Shown here piece by piece: positions 19,031 through 28,087 of a DNA stretch of 64,000 nucleotides (its first letter is position 1; each line of letters opens with the position of its first letter). This stretch comes from Candidatus Rokuibacteriota bacterium (GTDB taxonomy: Bacteria > Methylomirabilota > Methylomirabilia > Rokubacteriales > CSP1-6). The notes under the pieces were generated by a model. The model was given only the letters and a program-made list of their open reading frames with translations, did no database searches and was not told where the DNA came from. Made by a program: the position numbers and the translations under genes. The stretch spans positions 119,244 through 183,243 of the forward strand of contig QHSU01000063.1 in the NCBI GenBank assembly GCA_003220535.1. The letters run 5' to 3'.

Positions 19031-19498
19031 GTGCCCTCCCGACGCAGCGACATCACCATGTCGGAGGCGGAGCTGATGCGCTTCCTCGACGAGGAGCGCG
19101 TGCTGACGTGCGCGACCATCGGGCCGAACGGTCGGCCTCACCTCATGCCGCTCTGGTATCTGCGGGACGGGCTCGCGCTCCTGGCCTGGACGTACGGCAA
19201 GTCCCAGAAGATCCGCAATCTCGAGCGCGACCCGCGCGCGACCCTGCAGGTCGAGGCCGGGCGCGACGCCTACGGCGAGCTGCGCGGCGCGATGCTCGAG
19301 TGCGACGTGGCGATCGAGCGCGACCCCGCGCGCGTGGGCGACGTCGGGCTCCGCCTGATGGCCCGCTACACGGGCGCCGAGCTGCCCCCCGAGGCGCGCG
19401 CCGGCGTGCTCAAGCAGGCGCCCAAGCGCGTGGCGCTCCGCTTCACGCCCACACGCATCGTCTCCTGGGACCACCGCAAGCTGGGCAGCACGTACTGA
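19031..19498 (+). CDS. Pyridoxamine-5'-phosphate-oxidase-fold (PPOX) protein
   Basis: The product has 155 residues. GTG 19031 gives the usual N terminus of this family (SRRSDITMSEAELMRFL); ATG 19058 is a shorter alternative. CATIGPNGRPHLMPLWYLRD and KSQKIRNLERDPRATLQVE are the flavin/F420-binding split-barrel motifs. Members use FMN or deazaflavin F420 to reduce small molecules or bind haem. The cofactor here is not decidable. It lies two bases after the dehydrogenase and ends the compact cluster. Confidence 0.82.
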   Translation: MPSRRSDITMSEAELMRFLDEERVLTCATIGPNGRPHLMPLWYLRDGLALLAWTYGKSQKIRNLERDPRATLQVEAGRDAYGELRGAMLECDVAIERDPARVGDVGLRLMARYTGAELPPEARAGVLKQAPKRVALRFTPTRIVSWDHRKLGSTY

Positions 19499-19544
19499 GG
19501 CAAACCGTCGCCGGCTCGAGTCTCACTCGGCGCGAGCCGCGTCG

Positions 19545-20192
19545 GTGAGCACCCCCGTTTCGCTCGTGATCTTCGATTGCGACGGCGTGCTGGTCGACAG
19601 CGAGCGCATCGCCGTCCGGATCGATGTCGCCGTGCTCACGGAGCTCGGCTGGCCGATGACCGAGGCGGAAGTGGTCGAGCGATTCATGGGCCGGACCGAT
19701 GACGACATGGCCTCACAGATCGAGGCGCATCTCGGCCGGCCGCTTCCAGCGAACTGGGAGGAGCCCTTTCAGCATCTGTACCGGGAGGCGTTCGAAGCCG
19801 AGCTCGCACCCGTCCCGGGCATCGTCGAGGCGCTCGACGGAATCCCCGTCACCACCTGCGTCGCGTCGAGCGGCAGTCACGAGCGCATTCGCTACACGCT
19901 CGGCCTCACCGGGCTCTACCGCCGGTTCGTCGGCCGCATCTTCAGCGCCAGCGAGGTCGCCCGCGGCAAGCCGGCTCCGGATCTCTTTCTTCACGCCGCG
20001 AATCGCATGCGCGTCCACCCCGCGGGCTGTGTAGTCATCGAAGACAGTCGATATGGAGTCGAAGCCGCCCGAGCCGCCGGGATGCGCGCGTTCGGCTACG
20101 CCGGGGGGCTGACGCCGAGGCATCGGCTCGAGGGGCCGGGAACCGTCGTGTTCGAGGACATGCGGGAGCTCCCGCGACTACTCGATCTTTAG
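19545..20192 (+). CDS. HAD-superfamily hydrolase (phosphoglucomutase/phosphatase-like)
   Basis: The product has 215 residues. HAD motif I is FDCDGVLVDSE, motif II is VASSGSHERI, motif III Lys is in RGKPAPDLF, and motif IV is VVIEDSRYGVEAARAAGM. The helical cap inserted after motif I (residues about 20-85) is the C1 type of beta-phosphoglucomutase and phosphoglycolate phosphatase. The start is GTG 19545, 46 bases after the PPOX gene. It probably dephosphorylates a sugar phosphate or related metabolite. Confidence 0.85.
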   Translation: MSTPVSLVIFDCDGVLVDSERIAVRIDVAVLTELGWPMTEAEVVERFMGRTDDDMASQIEAHLGRPLPANWEEPFQHLYREAFEAELAPVPGIVEALDGIPVTTCVASSGSHERIRYTLGLTGLYRRFVGRIFSASEVARGKPAPDLFLHAANRMRVHPAGCVVIEDSRYGVEAARAAGMRAFGYAGGLTPRHRLEGPGTVVFEDMRELPRLLDL

Positions 20193-20210
20193 CCCCACCC
20201 GATCCCTTTA

Positions 20211-20235
20211 TTGACTAAACTATTAATCTAGTCAA
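20211..20235. promoter_or_regulatory. Palindromic operator upstream of the MarR gene
   Basis: A 7-base inverted repeat, TTGACTA and TAGTCAA, is separated by 11 AT-rich bases. It is the only strongly AT-rich stretch between the HAD gene and the MarR start at 20254. It also contains a TTGACT that can serve as a -35 element. The position and symmetry are what a MarR dimer would use for autoregulation of its own operon with the RND pump. Confidence 0.65.
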
Positions 20236-20253
20236 ATGGAGCGAGGGGACGGT

Positions 20254-20754
20254 ATGAGCACGCGGGCGAAGCGATCGACGACGACCGAGGCCCAGCAGAT
20301 GCTGGAGCTGCTGAACTCGCTCGGCGGCACGATCTTCCGGCAACTCCTGTGGCAGAAGGCCTCGGACCTCGATCTCACCTACGCCCAGTCGCAGGTCCTC
20401 TTCCGTCTGGCCGAGCACCCGGGCTCGCACATGGGCGACGTCGCCAAGGCCTTCGGCGTGACCCTTCCCGCCGTCACCCACATCGTCGATCGCCTCGAGG
20501 AGAAGGGCCTGGTGGCCCGCGGCGACTACCCGGCCGACCGGCGCGTCTACGTGCTCGATCTCACGCGCGCGGGTCAAGCGCTCGTCGAGGAGCTCGAGGC
20601 GATCCGCCGGCGCGGCATGGAGCGCGTTCTCGCCCGCATGTCCGCGGGGGACCGGCGGCAGGTGCTGTCGGGGTTGGAGGCGCTCGTCGACGCCGCGGCG
20701 AACGTCCCCGAGGACGACGCGCGGGCCGGTCGCGGCCGGAAGGTCTCGCGGTGA
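20254..20754 (+). CDS. MarR-family transcriptional regulator
   Basis: The product has 166 residues from ATG 20254. An earlier in-frame ATG at 20236 would start directly on the operator palindrome, and GAGGGGAC lies upstream of 20254. The winged helix is visible as LTYAQSQVLFRLAEHPG, MGDVAKAFGVTLPAVTHIVDRLEEKGLVAR and the wing DRRVYVLDLTRAG. MarR proteins usually repress drug pumps and release DNA on ligand binding. The GTGA overlap with the RND adaptor gene and the upstream palindrome fit local control of that pump. Confidence 0.92.
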   Translation: MSTRAKRSTTTEAQQMLELLNSLGGTIFRQLLWQKASDLDLTYAQSQVLFRLAEHPGSHMGDVAKAFGVTLPAVTHIVDRLEEKGLVARGDYPADRRVYVLDLTRAGQALVEELEAIRRRGMERVLARMSAGDRRQVLSGLEALVDAAANVPEDDARAGRGRKVSR

Positions 20755-21953
20755 TCCGCCGCGTGATCCGCTTGAGCGTCTGGGTGCTCGCCGGCGCCGT
20801 ACTCTTCGCCGGGTGCTCGGACAACGCAGCGGGCAAAGCCCCCGTCCAGGCGCCGCGGGTGCCCGTGACGGTCGGCGACGTTATGGAGAAGACCGTGCCG
20901 GTCCAGCTCACGGCCGTCGGCAACGCGCAGCCCTACACGTCGGTCGGCATCAAGTCGCAGGTGAACGGGCAGATCATGGAGGTGCGGTTCAAAGAGGGCC
21001 AGGACGTCCGGAAGGGCGAGCTGCTCTTCGTCATCGATCCAAGGCCCTTCGAGGCGGCCCTGCGCCAGGCCGAGGCGGCGCTGGGCCAGCGTCAGGCCGA
21101 GGTGCGACAGGCGCTCGCCAACGTCGAGCGGGACGCCGCGCAGCTCGCGAACTCGCGAGTGCAGGAGAAACGCTACCGGGACCTGGTGGAAAAGGAGCTG
21201 ATCGCGCGCGAGCAATACGACCAGCTCCGCACGAACCTGGCGGCCATGGAGGCGACGGTGGACGCCGACCGGGCGGCGGTCGAGAACGCCCGCGCCGCGC
21301 TCCAGGCGGCGCAGGCCAACGTCGACAACGCCAAGCTCCAGCTCGCCTACACCACGATTCGCGCGCCGATCGAAGGGCGCACCGGCAACCTGCTCGTGCA
21401 GAGCGGCAACATCCTCAAGGCCAACGACGACAATCCGATCGTGGTCATCAACCAGGTCCATCCGATCTACGTCTCGTTCGCGGTCCCCGAGCAGCATCTG
21501 ACCGCCATCAAGAAGTACTATGGGGCGGCCGGCGCGCTCAAAGTGGTGGCGCGCCTGCCGCGCCAGCAAGAAACGCTCGCGACCGGCGAGCTCACGTTCG
21601 TGAACAACGCGGTGGATCAGACGACGGCGACCATCCAGCTCAAGGCGACGTTCGAGAATGCCGACAACGCGCTCTGGCCCGGCCAGTTCCTCGACGTGGC
21701 CCTGGTCCTCACGAGCCGGACCGCGATCGTCGTGCCCTCGCAGTCGATCCAGGCCGGTCAGCAGGGCCCCTTCGTCTTCGTCGTCAAGCCGGACCAGACG
21801 GTCGAATCGCGTGCGGTCGCGCCGGGCACGCGGCTCGGCGCCGAGACGATCATCGAGCAGGGCGTGCGGCCAGGAGACCGCGTCGTCACCGACGGCCAGC
21901 TCCGGCTGGTGCCCGGCGCCAAGATCGAGATCCGGCCGGCCAAGACGTCATGA
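20751..21953 (+). CDS. RND efflux periplasmic adaptor (membrane fusion protein)
   Basis: The product has 400 residues, starting at GTG 20751 inside the MarR stop. A lipoprotein signal ends in LFAGC. Next come the lipoyl half-motifs (SVGIKSQVNGQIMEVRFKEG and AYTTIRAPIEGRTG), a long coiled-coil hairpin rich in Ala, Glu and Gln (residues about 100-185), then beta-barrel and membrane-proximal domains (FVNNAVDQTTATIQLKATF). It is the MdtA/AcrA-type adaptor linking the inner-membrane pump to an outer-membrane channel. No TolC-like gene is adjacent, so the channel must be encoded elsewhere. Confidence 0.92.
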   Translation: MIRRVIRLSVWVLAGAVLFAGCSDNAAGKAPVQAPRVPVTVGDVMEKTVPVQLTAVGNAQPYTSVGIKSQVNGQIMEVRFKEGQDVRKGELLFVIDPRPFEAALRQAEAALGQRQAEVRQALANVERDAAQLANSRVQEKRYRDLVEKELIAREQYDQLRTNLAAMEATVDADRAAVENARAALQAAQANVDNAKLQLAYTTIRAPIEGRTGNLLVQSGNILKANDDNPIVVINQVHPIYVSFAVPEQHLTAIKKYYGAAGALKVVARLPRQQETLATGELTFVNNAVDQTTATIQLKATFENADNALWPGQFLDVALVLTSRTAIVVPSQSIQAGQQGPFVFVVKPDQTVESRAVAPGTRLGAETIIEQGVRPGDRVVTDGQLRLVPGAKIEIRPAKTS

Positions 21954-24900
21954 GCACCGATCTCTTCATCCGGCGCCCGGTCCTCACCACCTTGCTGATG
22001 GCGGCGATCCTGCTCTTCGGGATCATGGGCTTTCGGCTCCTGCCGGTGAGCGATCTGCCCAACATCGATTTCCCGACGATCCAGGTCTCGGCCGCGCTTC
22101 CGGGCGCGAGCCCCGAGACGATGGCCTCGGCGGTCGCGACGCCGCTCGAAAAGCAGTTCACTACGATCGCGGGCATCGACTCGATGACCTCGTCGAGCGC
22201 GCTCGGCCTCACCCAGATCACGATCCAGTTCAGCCTCGACCGGAACATCGACGCGGCCGCGCAAGACGTGCAGGCGATGATCACGAAGGCGGCTCCCCTG
22301 CTGCCGCCGAACATGCCGACGCCGCCGAGCTTTCAGAAGGTGAACCCGGCGGATCAGCCGGTGCTCTATCTGGCGCTCAGCTCACCGACCTTGCCGCTCT
22401 ACACGGTCGACGAGTACGCGCAGACCAACCTCGCCCAGCGTATTTCCACGATCAACGGCGTCGCCCAGGTGCAGGTGTTCGGCTCGCAGAAGTACGCGGT
22501 CCGCGTACAACTCGATCCTCGCGCGCTCACCGCCCGGGGCATCGGTATCGACGAGGTCCAGCAGGCACTCGGACGCAGCAACGTCAACCTGCCGACCGGC
22601 ACCCTTTACGGCGCCCACCAGATGTTCAACGTCATGGCGACGGGCCAGCTCCAGGACGCGGCCGCCTTCCGCCCGCTGATCGTTGCCTACCGCAACGGCT
22701 CGCCCGTGCGGCTCGAGGAGCTGGGGCGTGTGATCGACGGCGTGCAGACCGACAAGGTGGCCAGCTGGTACAACGACGAGCGCGCGGTGATCCTCGCGAT
22801 CCAGCGCCAGCCCGGGACGAACACCGTCGAGGTCGTCGATTCGATCCGGGCGCTCCTGCCGCGCTTCCGCCAGGAGCTGCCCGCGTCGGTGAACCTGAAC
22901 GTCCTCTACGACCGCTCGGTCGCGATCCGCGAGTCGGTCCACGACGTCGAGTTCACGCTGGGGCTGGCCATCGCACTGGTCGTGCTGGTGATCTTCCTGT
23001 TCCTGCGCAACGTCTCGGCGACGATCATCCCGAGCCTCGCCGTTCCCCTATCGATCATCGGCACCTTCGCGGTCATGTACCTGTTCGGCTACACGATCGA
23101 CATCATCTCGCTGATGGCGCTCACCCTGTGCGTCGGCTTCGTCGTGGACGACGCAGTCGTGATGCTCGAGAACATCGTTCGGCACATGGAGGAGGGCAAG
23201 AGCCGGCTCGAGGCCGCGCTGGTCGGCGCCAAGGAGATCGGCTTCACCATCCTCTCGATGACGCTCTCGCTGGCCGCGGTCTTCATCCCCGTGCTGTTCA
23301 TGGGCGGGGTCGTCGGCCGGCTCCTCCACGAGTTCGCCGTCGTGATCACCGCCGCGGTGCTCGTGTCGGGCTTCGTCTCGCTGACCCTCACGCCGATGGC
23401 GTGCAGCCGCTTCTTGAAGCCGCCGGGAACGTCCCACGGGCGCCTCTACGCCACATCCGAGCGCTTCTTCGACGGCATGCTGCGGACCTACGACCGCTCG
23501 CTCCGGTGGACGCTCCGCCACCGGCGCACGACGATGGTCGTGATGCTCCTGACCTTCGCGCTGACCGCCGTGCTCTTCTCGATCATCCCCACGGGCTTCA
23601 TTCCGACCGAGGATACCGGGCAGATCTTCGCGTTCACGGAAGCCTCCCAGGACATCTCGTTCGACGCGATGCGAGACAAGCAGCGGGCGGCGGCCGCCAT
23701 CGTCATGCAGCAGCCGTACATCGATCAGATCATGTCCTCGATCGGCGCCTCTACCATCAACGTGGTCCCGAACACCGGGCGGATCTTCATGCGGCTCAAA
23801 CCGCGCGACCAGCGGCCGCCGGCCGACAAGATCATCGCCGACCTTCGGCCCAAGCTGGCGGCGGTGCCCGGACTCCGGGTGTATCCGCAGAACCTGCCGA
23901 TCATCCGGATCGGCGGCAGCCTCACCAAGGCGGTGTACCAGTACACGCTCCAGGCGACCGATCTGCAGGAGCTCTACCGCTGGGCCCCGATTCTCTTCGA
24001 GAAGATGCGCACGCTTCCGGGGTTCCAGGACGTCAACACCGACCTGCAGATCTCGAGCCCGCAGATCACCGTCGACATCGACCGTGACAAGGCCTCGGCG
24101 CTCGGCGTGAGCGCCGAGCAGGTCGAGAACGCGCTCTACAGCGCCTATGGCTCGCGCCAGGTCTCGACGATCTACACGTCGACGAACCAGTACTGGGTCA
24201 TCCTCGAGCTCGATCCGCGGTACCAGCGCGACCCCACCGAGCTCTCCCTGCTCTACGTGCGCTCGCAGTCGGGCAAGCTCGTGCCGCTCTCTTCCGTGGC
24301 GAGCCTGCAGCCGACCATCGGGCCCCTGACCATCACGCACCTCGGGCAGCTGCCGTCGGTGACGATCTCGTTCAATCTGGCGCCGGGCGTCTCGCTGAGC
24401 CAGGCCGTGGCGGACGTCGCCCGGGTCCAGCGCGACCTCCAGATGCCGGCCACGATCAACGGGAGCTTCCAGGGAACGGCGCAGGCGTTCCAGGCCTCGC
24501 TCAAAGGCCAGGGCCTGCTGTTGCTCGTCACGATCCTGGTCATCTATCTCGTGCTGGGCATCCTCTACGAAAGCTTCGTCCATCCGCTGACGATCCTCTC
24601 CGGGCTTCCGTCGGCCGGCGTCGGCGCGCTCCTCACGCTGATGCTCTTCCGGACCGAGCTCAACATCTACGGCTTCGTCGGCATCATCATGCTGGTCGGG
24701 ATCGTCAAGAAGAACGCGATCATGATGATCGACTTCGCCCTCGAGGCCGAGCGCGCGGGCGCGACGCCGCGCGACGCCATCTACAAGGGATGTCTGCTCC
24801 GGTTCCGGCCGATCATGATGACGACCATGGCCGCGCTCCTCGGCACGCTCCCGATCGCGCTCGGTATCGGCGCGGGCGCCGACGCGCGGCGCGCGCTCGG

Positions 24901-25060
24901 ACTGGCGGTCGTGGGCGGGCTCCTGGTGTCCCAGCTCTTGACGCTCTACATCACGCCGGTGCTCTACACCTACATGGAGTCGGTCCAGCAGTCCCTCACC
25001 GCGCTGCGCGGTCGGCTGACGCGCGGCGTCCCCCGCGTCCGCCGCGCGGGCGCGGGCTAG
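21950..25060 (+). CDS. RND multidrug efflux permease (AcrB/MdtB-like)
   Basis: The product has 1036 residues, a full-size RND pump with two repeats of six membrane helices and two large periplasmic loops. It starts FIRRPVLTTLLMAAILLFG. TM4 shows the proton-relay acids in GFVVDDAVVMLENIVRHMEEG-type sequence (about 23130-23190). TM10 shows the Lys in VGIVKKNAIMMIDFALEAER. Loop sequences such as GSQKYAVRVQLDP and VNLPTGTLYG are typical of the MdtB/MdtC and HAE1 group. The start overlaps the adaptor stop (ATGA). Substrates are likely amphiphilic drugs or metabolites. Confidence 0.94.
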   Translation: MSTDLFIRRPVLTTLLMAAILLFGIMGFRLLPVSDLPNIDFPTIQVSAALPGASPETMASAVATPLEKQFTTIAGIDSMTSSSALGLTQITIQFSLDRNIDAAAQDVQAMITKAAPLLPPNMPTPPSFQKVNPADQPVLYLALSSPTLPLYTVDEYAQTNLAQRISTINGVAQVQVFGSQKYAVRVQLDPRALTARGIGIDEVQQALGRSNVNLPTGTLYGAHQMFNVMATGQLQDAAAFRPLIVAYRNGSPVRLEELGRVIDGVQTDKVASWYNDERAVILAIQRQPGTNTVEVVDSIRALLPRFRQELPASVNLNVLYDRSVAIRESVHDVEFTLGLAIALVVLVIFLFLRNVSATIIPSLAVPLSIIGTFAVMYLFGYTIDIISLMALTLCVGFVVDDAVVMLENIVRHMEEGKSRLEAALVGAKEIGFTILSMTLSLAAVFIPVLFMGGVVGRLLHEFAVVITAAVLVSGFVSLTLTPMACSRFLKPPGTSHGRLYATSERFFDGMLRTYDRSLRWTLRHRRTTMVVMLLTFALTAVLFSIIPTGFIPTEDTGQIFAFTEASQDISFDAMRDKQRAAAAIVMQQPYIDQIMSSIGASTINVVPNTGRIFMRLKPRDQRPPADKIIADLRPKLAAVPGLRVYPQNLPIIRIGGSLTKAVYQYTLQATDLQELYRWAPILFEKMRTLPGFQDVNTDLQISSPQITVDIDRDKASALGVSAEQVENALYSAYGSRQVSTIYTSTNQYWVILELDPRYQRDPTELSLLYVRSQSGKLVPLSSVASLQPTIGPLTITHLGQLPSVTISFNLAPGVSLSQAVADVARVQRDLQMPATINGSFQGTAQAFQASLKGQGLLLLVTILVIYLVLGILYESFVHPLTILSGLPSAGVGALLTLMLFRTELNIYGFVGIIMLVGIVKKNAIMMIDFALEAERAGATPRDAIYKGCLLRFRPIMMTTMAALLGTLPIALGIGAGADARRALGLAVVGGLLVSQLLTLYITPVLYTYMESVQQSLTALRGRLTRGVPRVRRAGAG

Positions 25061-25105
25061 CCGAGAATTTCCGGCGTCGCTCGGCGCGAGTGTCAATCGA
25101 TCGAG

Positions 25106-25465
25106 GTGGGGAACCTGGCCCGGGAGGTGCTGGAGGACCTCGGCTACACCGTGCTGGCGGCGCGCGGCCCGCTGGAGGCGGTGGCCCTGGTCGAGGGCTA
25201 CGCTGGACCGATCCACCTGCTCGTCAGCGACGTGGTCATGCCCGACATGAACGGACGACGGCTCGCCGATCGGCTGCTGGCGCTCCGCCCGACGCTGAAG
25301 GTGCTCTACATGTCCGGGTACACGGACAACACGGTTGACCGCCACGGTGTCCTGGACACGCGGATCTCCTTCCTGCAGAAGCCGTTCACGTCGGACGCGC
25401 TCGGGCGGCGGGTGCGGGCGGTCCTCGACAACTCCGACACCCGCGCGCTCCAGCTCGCCCGCTGA
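25106..25465 (+). pseudogene. Response-regulator receiver domain lacking its N terminus
   Basis: 119 codons match a CheY-like receiver from its first helix onwards: LAREVLEDLGYTVLAA, the phospho-acceptor Asp in LLVSDVVMPDMNG, then VLYMSGYTD and the conserved Lys in FLQKPFTSDAL. The first strand and the acidic Asp/Glu pair that bind Mg are missing. The bases before GTG 25106 do not encode them in any frame I read. The sequence style is that of receivers at the C-terminal end of hybrid sensor kinases. It is probably the surviving tail of such a gene, broken next to the RND operon. It could not be phosphorylated normally. Confidence 0.65.
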
Positions 25466-25528
25466 CCCGCTCCCAGTCCCGCCGGCTCGCGTGTGATAAA
25501 TTGGCTCACCACGATCGGGAGGTGGACC

Positions 25529-27094
25529 ATGTCGCTGAAGCCGAATCGTCAGATCGCCTTGCTCGTTTGCGTGTCACTGGCGCTGGTCGCCGCGAGCGCG
25601 CTCACCGCCGACGCGCAGCGCAAGGGCGGCGTGCTCCGCGTCGGCAATCTCGGGGAGCCGCCGTCACTCGATGCCCACTGGACGACCGCCAGCATCACCG
25701 AGATGCTGACCAATCACATCTACGAGGGGCTCTATAGCCTCGACAGCGCCAACCGTCCGATCCCGATGCTGGCCGAGAGCCACACGGTGAGCAAGGACGG
25801 CCTCACCTACACCTTCAAGCTCCGGCAGGGCGTCAAGTTCCACAACGGCAAGGAGATGACCTCCGAGGACGTCGTCGCCTCGCTCGCCCGCTGGGGCAAG
25901 CAGTCGATCTACGGCAAAGCGCTCTTCGCCCAGATCGCCGACTGGCGGGCGGTCGACAAGTACACCGTCGAGATGAAGCTGAAGGAAAAGTCGGCGATCG
26001 TCCTGATCTCGCTCGCCGTGCCGAACAACTTCGGCGCCATCTATCCAAAGGAGATCGCTGAGAAGTTTGCGCCCGAGGTCAAGGCGACCGAGTACGTGGG
26101 GACGGGGCCCTTCAAGCTTGCCGAGTGGAAGCCCGACCAGTACATCCGCATGGTCCGCTTCGACGACTACAAGTCGCGCACCGAGAAGCCGAACGGCTAC
26201 GGCGGTGGCAAGACCGCGTACGTCGACGAGATCCGCTTTCAGCCCGTGCCCGAGGTGGCCACCCGCGTGGCCCAGGTGGAGACGGGCGAGCTCGACTTCG
26301 CCGATGACCTGAACCTCGACGCCTACGATCGACTCAAGAAGAATCCGAATCTCCGCCCGATCGTCTCGAAGCCGTATTACTGGCTCGTCGCCGTCCTCAA
26401 CAAGAAGGAAGGCCCGATGACGAACCAGAAGCTGCGCCAGGCCTGGCAGGCGGCCATCGACATCGAGCCCATCATGAAGAACGTGGCGGGTGGCCACACG
26501 GAGTTCTACCGGATGGACTCGAGCCTGGCCCCCGTCGAGATCACCGCGTGGCACACGAAGCTCGCGGGGCTCCCCTGGAACGAGCACAACAAGGAGAAGG
26601 TCAAGCGGCTCCTGCAGGAGGCCGGCTACAAGAAAGAGCCGCTCCGCTTCATGACGACGCAAGAATACAAGTGGATGTACGACTTCGCCCTGCTGACGAA
26701 GCAGCAGCTCGAGGACGCCGGCTTCAACATCGACCTGCAGGTCGTCGACTGGGCCACGCTGGTGAAGCGGCGCAACAACTCCAAGGAATACGACGCGTTC
26801 ACGACCGGCATGGGAGCCTTCTACGATCCGACGCACCACATCTATCTGACCTCGAGCTGGCCGGGCTGGACGAGCGACGAGGACATCCTGAAGCTCCAGG
26901 CCGAGCTGGCGCGCGAGACCGACCCGAAGAAGCGCATGGCGCTGTGGGAGCAGCAGACCCGGCAGTTCTACGAGAAGGTGCCGGTGATCCGCTACGGCGA
27001 TCTCTTCGGGCTCCGCGCCATTCGGAACACCACGAAGGGCTTCAACGAGAAGACCGAGCGCATCCGCTTCTACAACGTGTGGGTCGAGAAGTAG
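25529..27094 (+). CDS. ABC transporter substrate-binding protein, peptide/opine type (family 5)
   Basis: The product has 521 residues. ATG 25529 is preceded by GGGAGGTGG. A signal peptide (IALLVCVSLALVAASALTAD) leads into GGVLRVGNLGEPPSLDAHW, the family-5 start. The region around YEGLYSLDSANRPIPMLAES and YTFKLRQGVKFHNGKEMTSE is the DppA/OppA signature. It binds a peptide, opine or similar ligand in the periplasm and delivers it to the two permeases encoded downstream. The gap to the permease is 48 bases. Family members are broad, so the ligand is not assigned. Confidence 0.92.
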   Translation: MSLKPNRQIALLVCVSLALVAASALTADAQRKGGVLRVGNLGEPPSLDAHWTTASITEMLTNHIYEGLYSLDSANRPIPMLAESHTVSKDGLTYTFKLRQGVKFHNGKEMTSEDVVASLARWGKQSIYGKALFAQIADWRAVDKYTVEMKLKEKSAIVLISLAVPNNFGAIYPKEIAEKFAPEVKATEYVGTGPFKLAEWKPDQYIRMVRFDDYKSRTEKPNGYGGGKTAYVDEIRFQPVPEVATRVAQVETGELDFADDLNLDAYDRLKKNPNLRPIVSKPYYWLVAVLNKKEGPMTNQKLRQAWQAAIDIEPIMKNVAGGHTEFYRMDSSLAPVEITAWHTKLAGLPWNEHNKEKVKRLLQEAGYKKEPLRFMTTQEYKWMYDFALLTKQQLEDAGFNIDLQVVDWATLVKRRNNSKEYDAFTTGMGAFYDPTHHIYLTSSWPGWTSDEDILKLQAELARETDPKKRMALWEQQTRQFYEKVPVIRYGDLFGLRAIRNTTKGFNEKTERIRFYNVWVEK

Positions 27095-27142
27095 CGGCGT
27101 GAGGTCGCGGGCGCCGTCCCGGGCGGCGCCCGCCCAGACTCG

Positions 27143-28087
27143 GTGACCGTCTACCTGGTCCGGCGGCTCCTGACGCTCGTTCCCGTGCTGGCGGTGGTCG
27201 TCACCGTCGTTTTCCTGCTGATTCACCTGATCCCGGGTGATCCGGTGAGCGTCATGCTCGGCCCCGACGCGACCCCGGCCCAGATCCAGGGGACGCGCCA
27301 GGCGCTCGGGCTCGACCGTCCCCTGCACGAGCAGCTCTTCAAGTTCTACGCGCGTATCCTGCGCGGCGACCTCGGCCAGTCGTACTTCCTGGACCGCCCG
27401 GTCGTGACGGCGCTGCTGGAGCGCGCCGAGCCCACGCTGGTGCTGACCTTTTCGGCGCTGCTCGTCGCGGTCGTGATCGGCGTGCCCTCGGGCATCATCG
27501 CCGCCGCCTATCCCGGCTCGCTCTGGGATCGCGTGCTGATGCTGGGCGCGCTGCTCGGCGTCTGCGTCCCCGGCTTCTGGCTTTCGCTGAATTTCATCTA
27601 TCTCTTCGCGGTCCGCCTGGGCTGGCTGCCCGCGGCCGGCTACGCGTCGATCTTCACGGACCCCCTCGCGGCACTACGGTACATGGTGCTGCCCGCGGTG
27701 TCCCTCGGCTTCAGTCAGTCGGCGCTGATCGCGCGGATCAGCCGGTCGTGCATGCTGGAGGTGTTGCAGCAGGATTACATCCGCACGGCGCGCGCGAAGG
27801 GTTTGTCCCAGGGCGTGGTCACGTGGGTCCACGCGTTCCGAAACGCGCTCGTCCCGGTCGTGACCGTGATCGGCATCACGATGGCGATCCTGATCGGCGG
27901 CGCCGTGGTGACGGAAATCGTCTTCAACATTCCCGGGCTCGGCCGCCTGATCATCTCGGCGGTGCTGCGTCGCGACTACCCGGTGGTGCAGGGCGTGATC
28001 CTGGTCACCGCGACGGCCTACGTGCTGATCAACCTGATGGTCGACGTGCTCTACCTGTTCATCGACCCGCGCATCCGCTATGGCTGA
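27143..28087 (+). CDS. ABC transporter permease, DppB-like
   Basis: The product has 314 residues and begins at GTG 27143. It has six membrane helices: the first is TLVPVLAVVVTVVFLLIHLI, followed by the family marker PGDPVSVMLG. A periplasmic LGQSYFLDRPV loop follows, and the EAA cytoplasmic loop is RTARAKGLSQGVVTWVHAFR. The C-terminal YLFIDPRIRYG is typical of DppB/OppB. It overlaps the DppC-like gene by eight bases, which indicates coupled synthesis of the heterodimeric channel. Confidence 0.92.
   Translation: MTVYLVRRLLTLVPVLAVVVTVVFLLIHLIPGDPVSVMLGPDATPAQIQGTRQALGLDRPLHEQLFKFYARILRGDLGQSYFLDRPVVTALLERAEPTLVLTFSALLVAVVIGVPSGIIAAAYPGSLWDRVLMLGALLGVCVPGFWLSLNFIYLFAVRLGWLPAAGYASIFTDPLAALRYMVLPAVSLGFSQSALIARISRSCMLEVLQQDYIRTARAKGLSQGVVTWVHAFRNALVPVVTVIGITMAILIGGAVVTEIVFNIPGLGRLIISAVLRRDYPVVQGVILVTATAYVLINLMVDVLYLFIDPRIRYG

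Noticed and set aside
20236..20253. ATG 20236 as start of the MarR gene
   Set aside because: It directly follows the operator palindrome and has no ribosome site; ATG 20254 has one.
23048..25345. Long open frame antisense to the RND pump
   Set aside because: It consists of charged low-complexity sequence and mirrors the codon bias of the pump gene.
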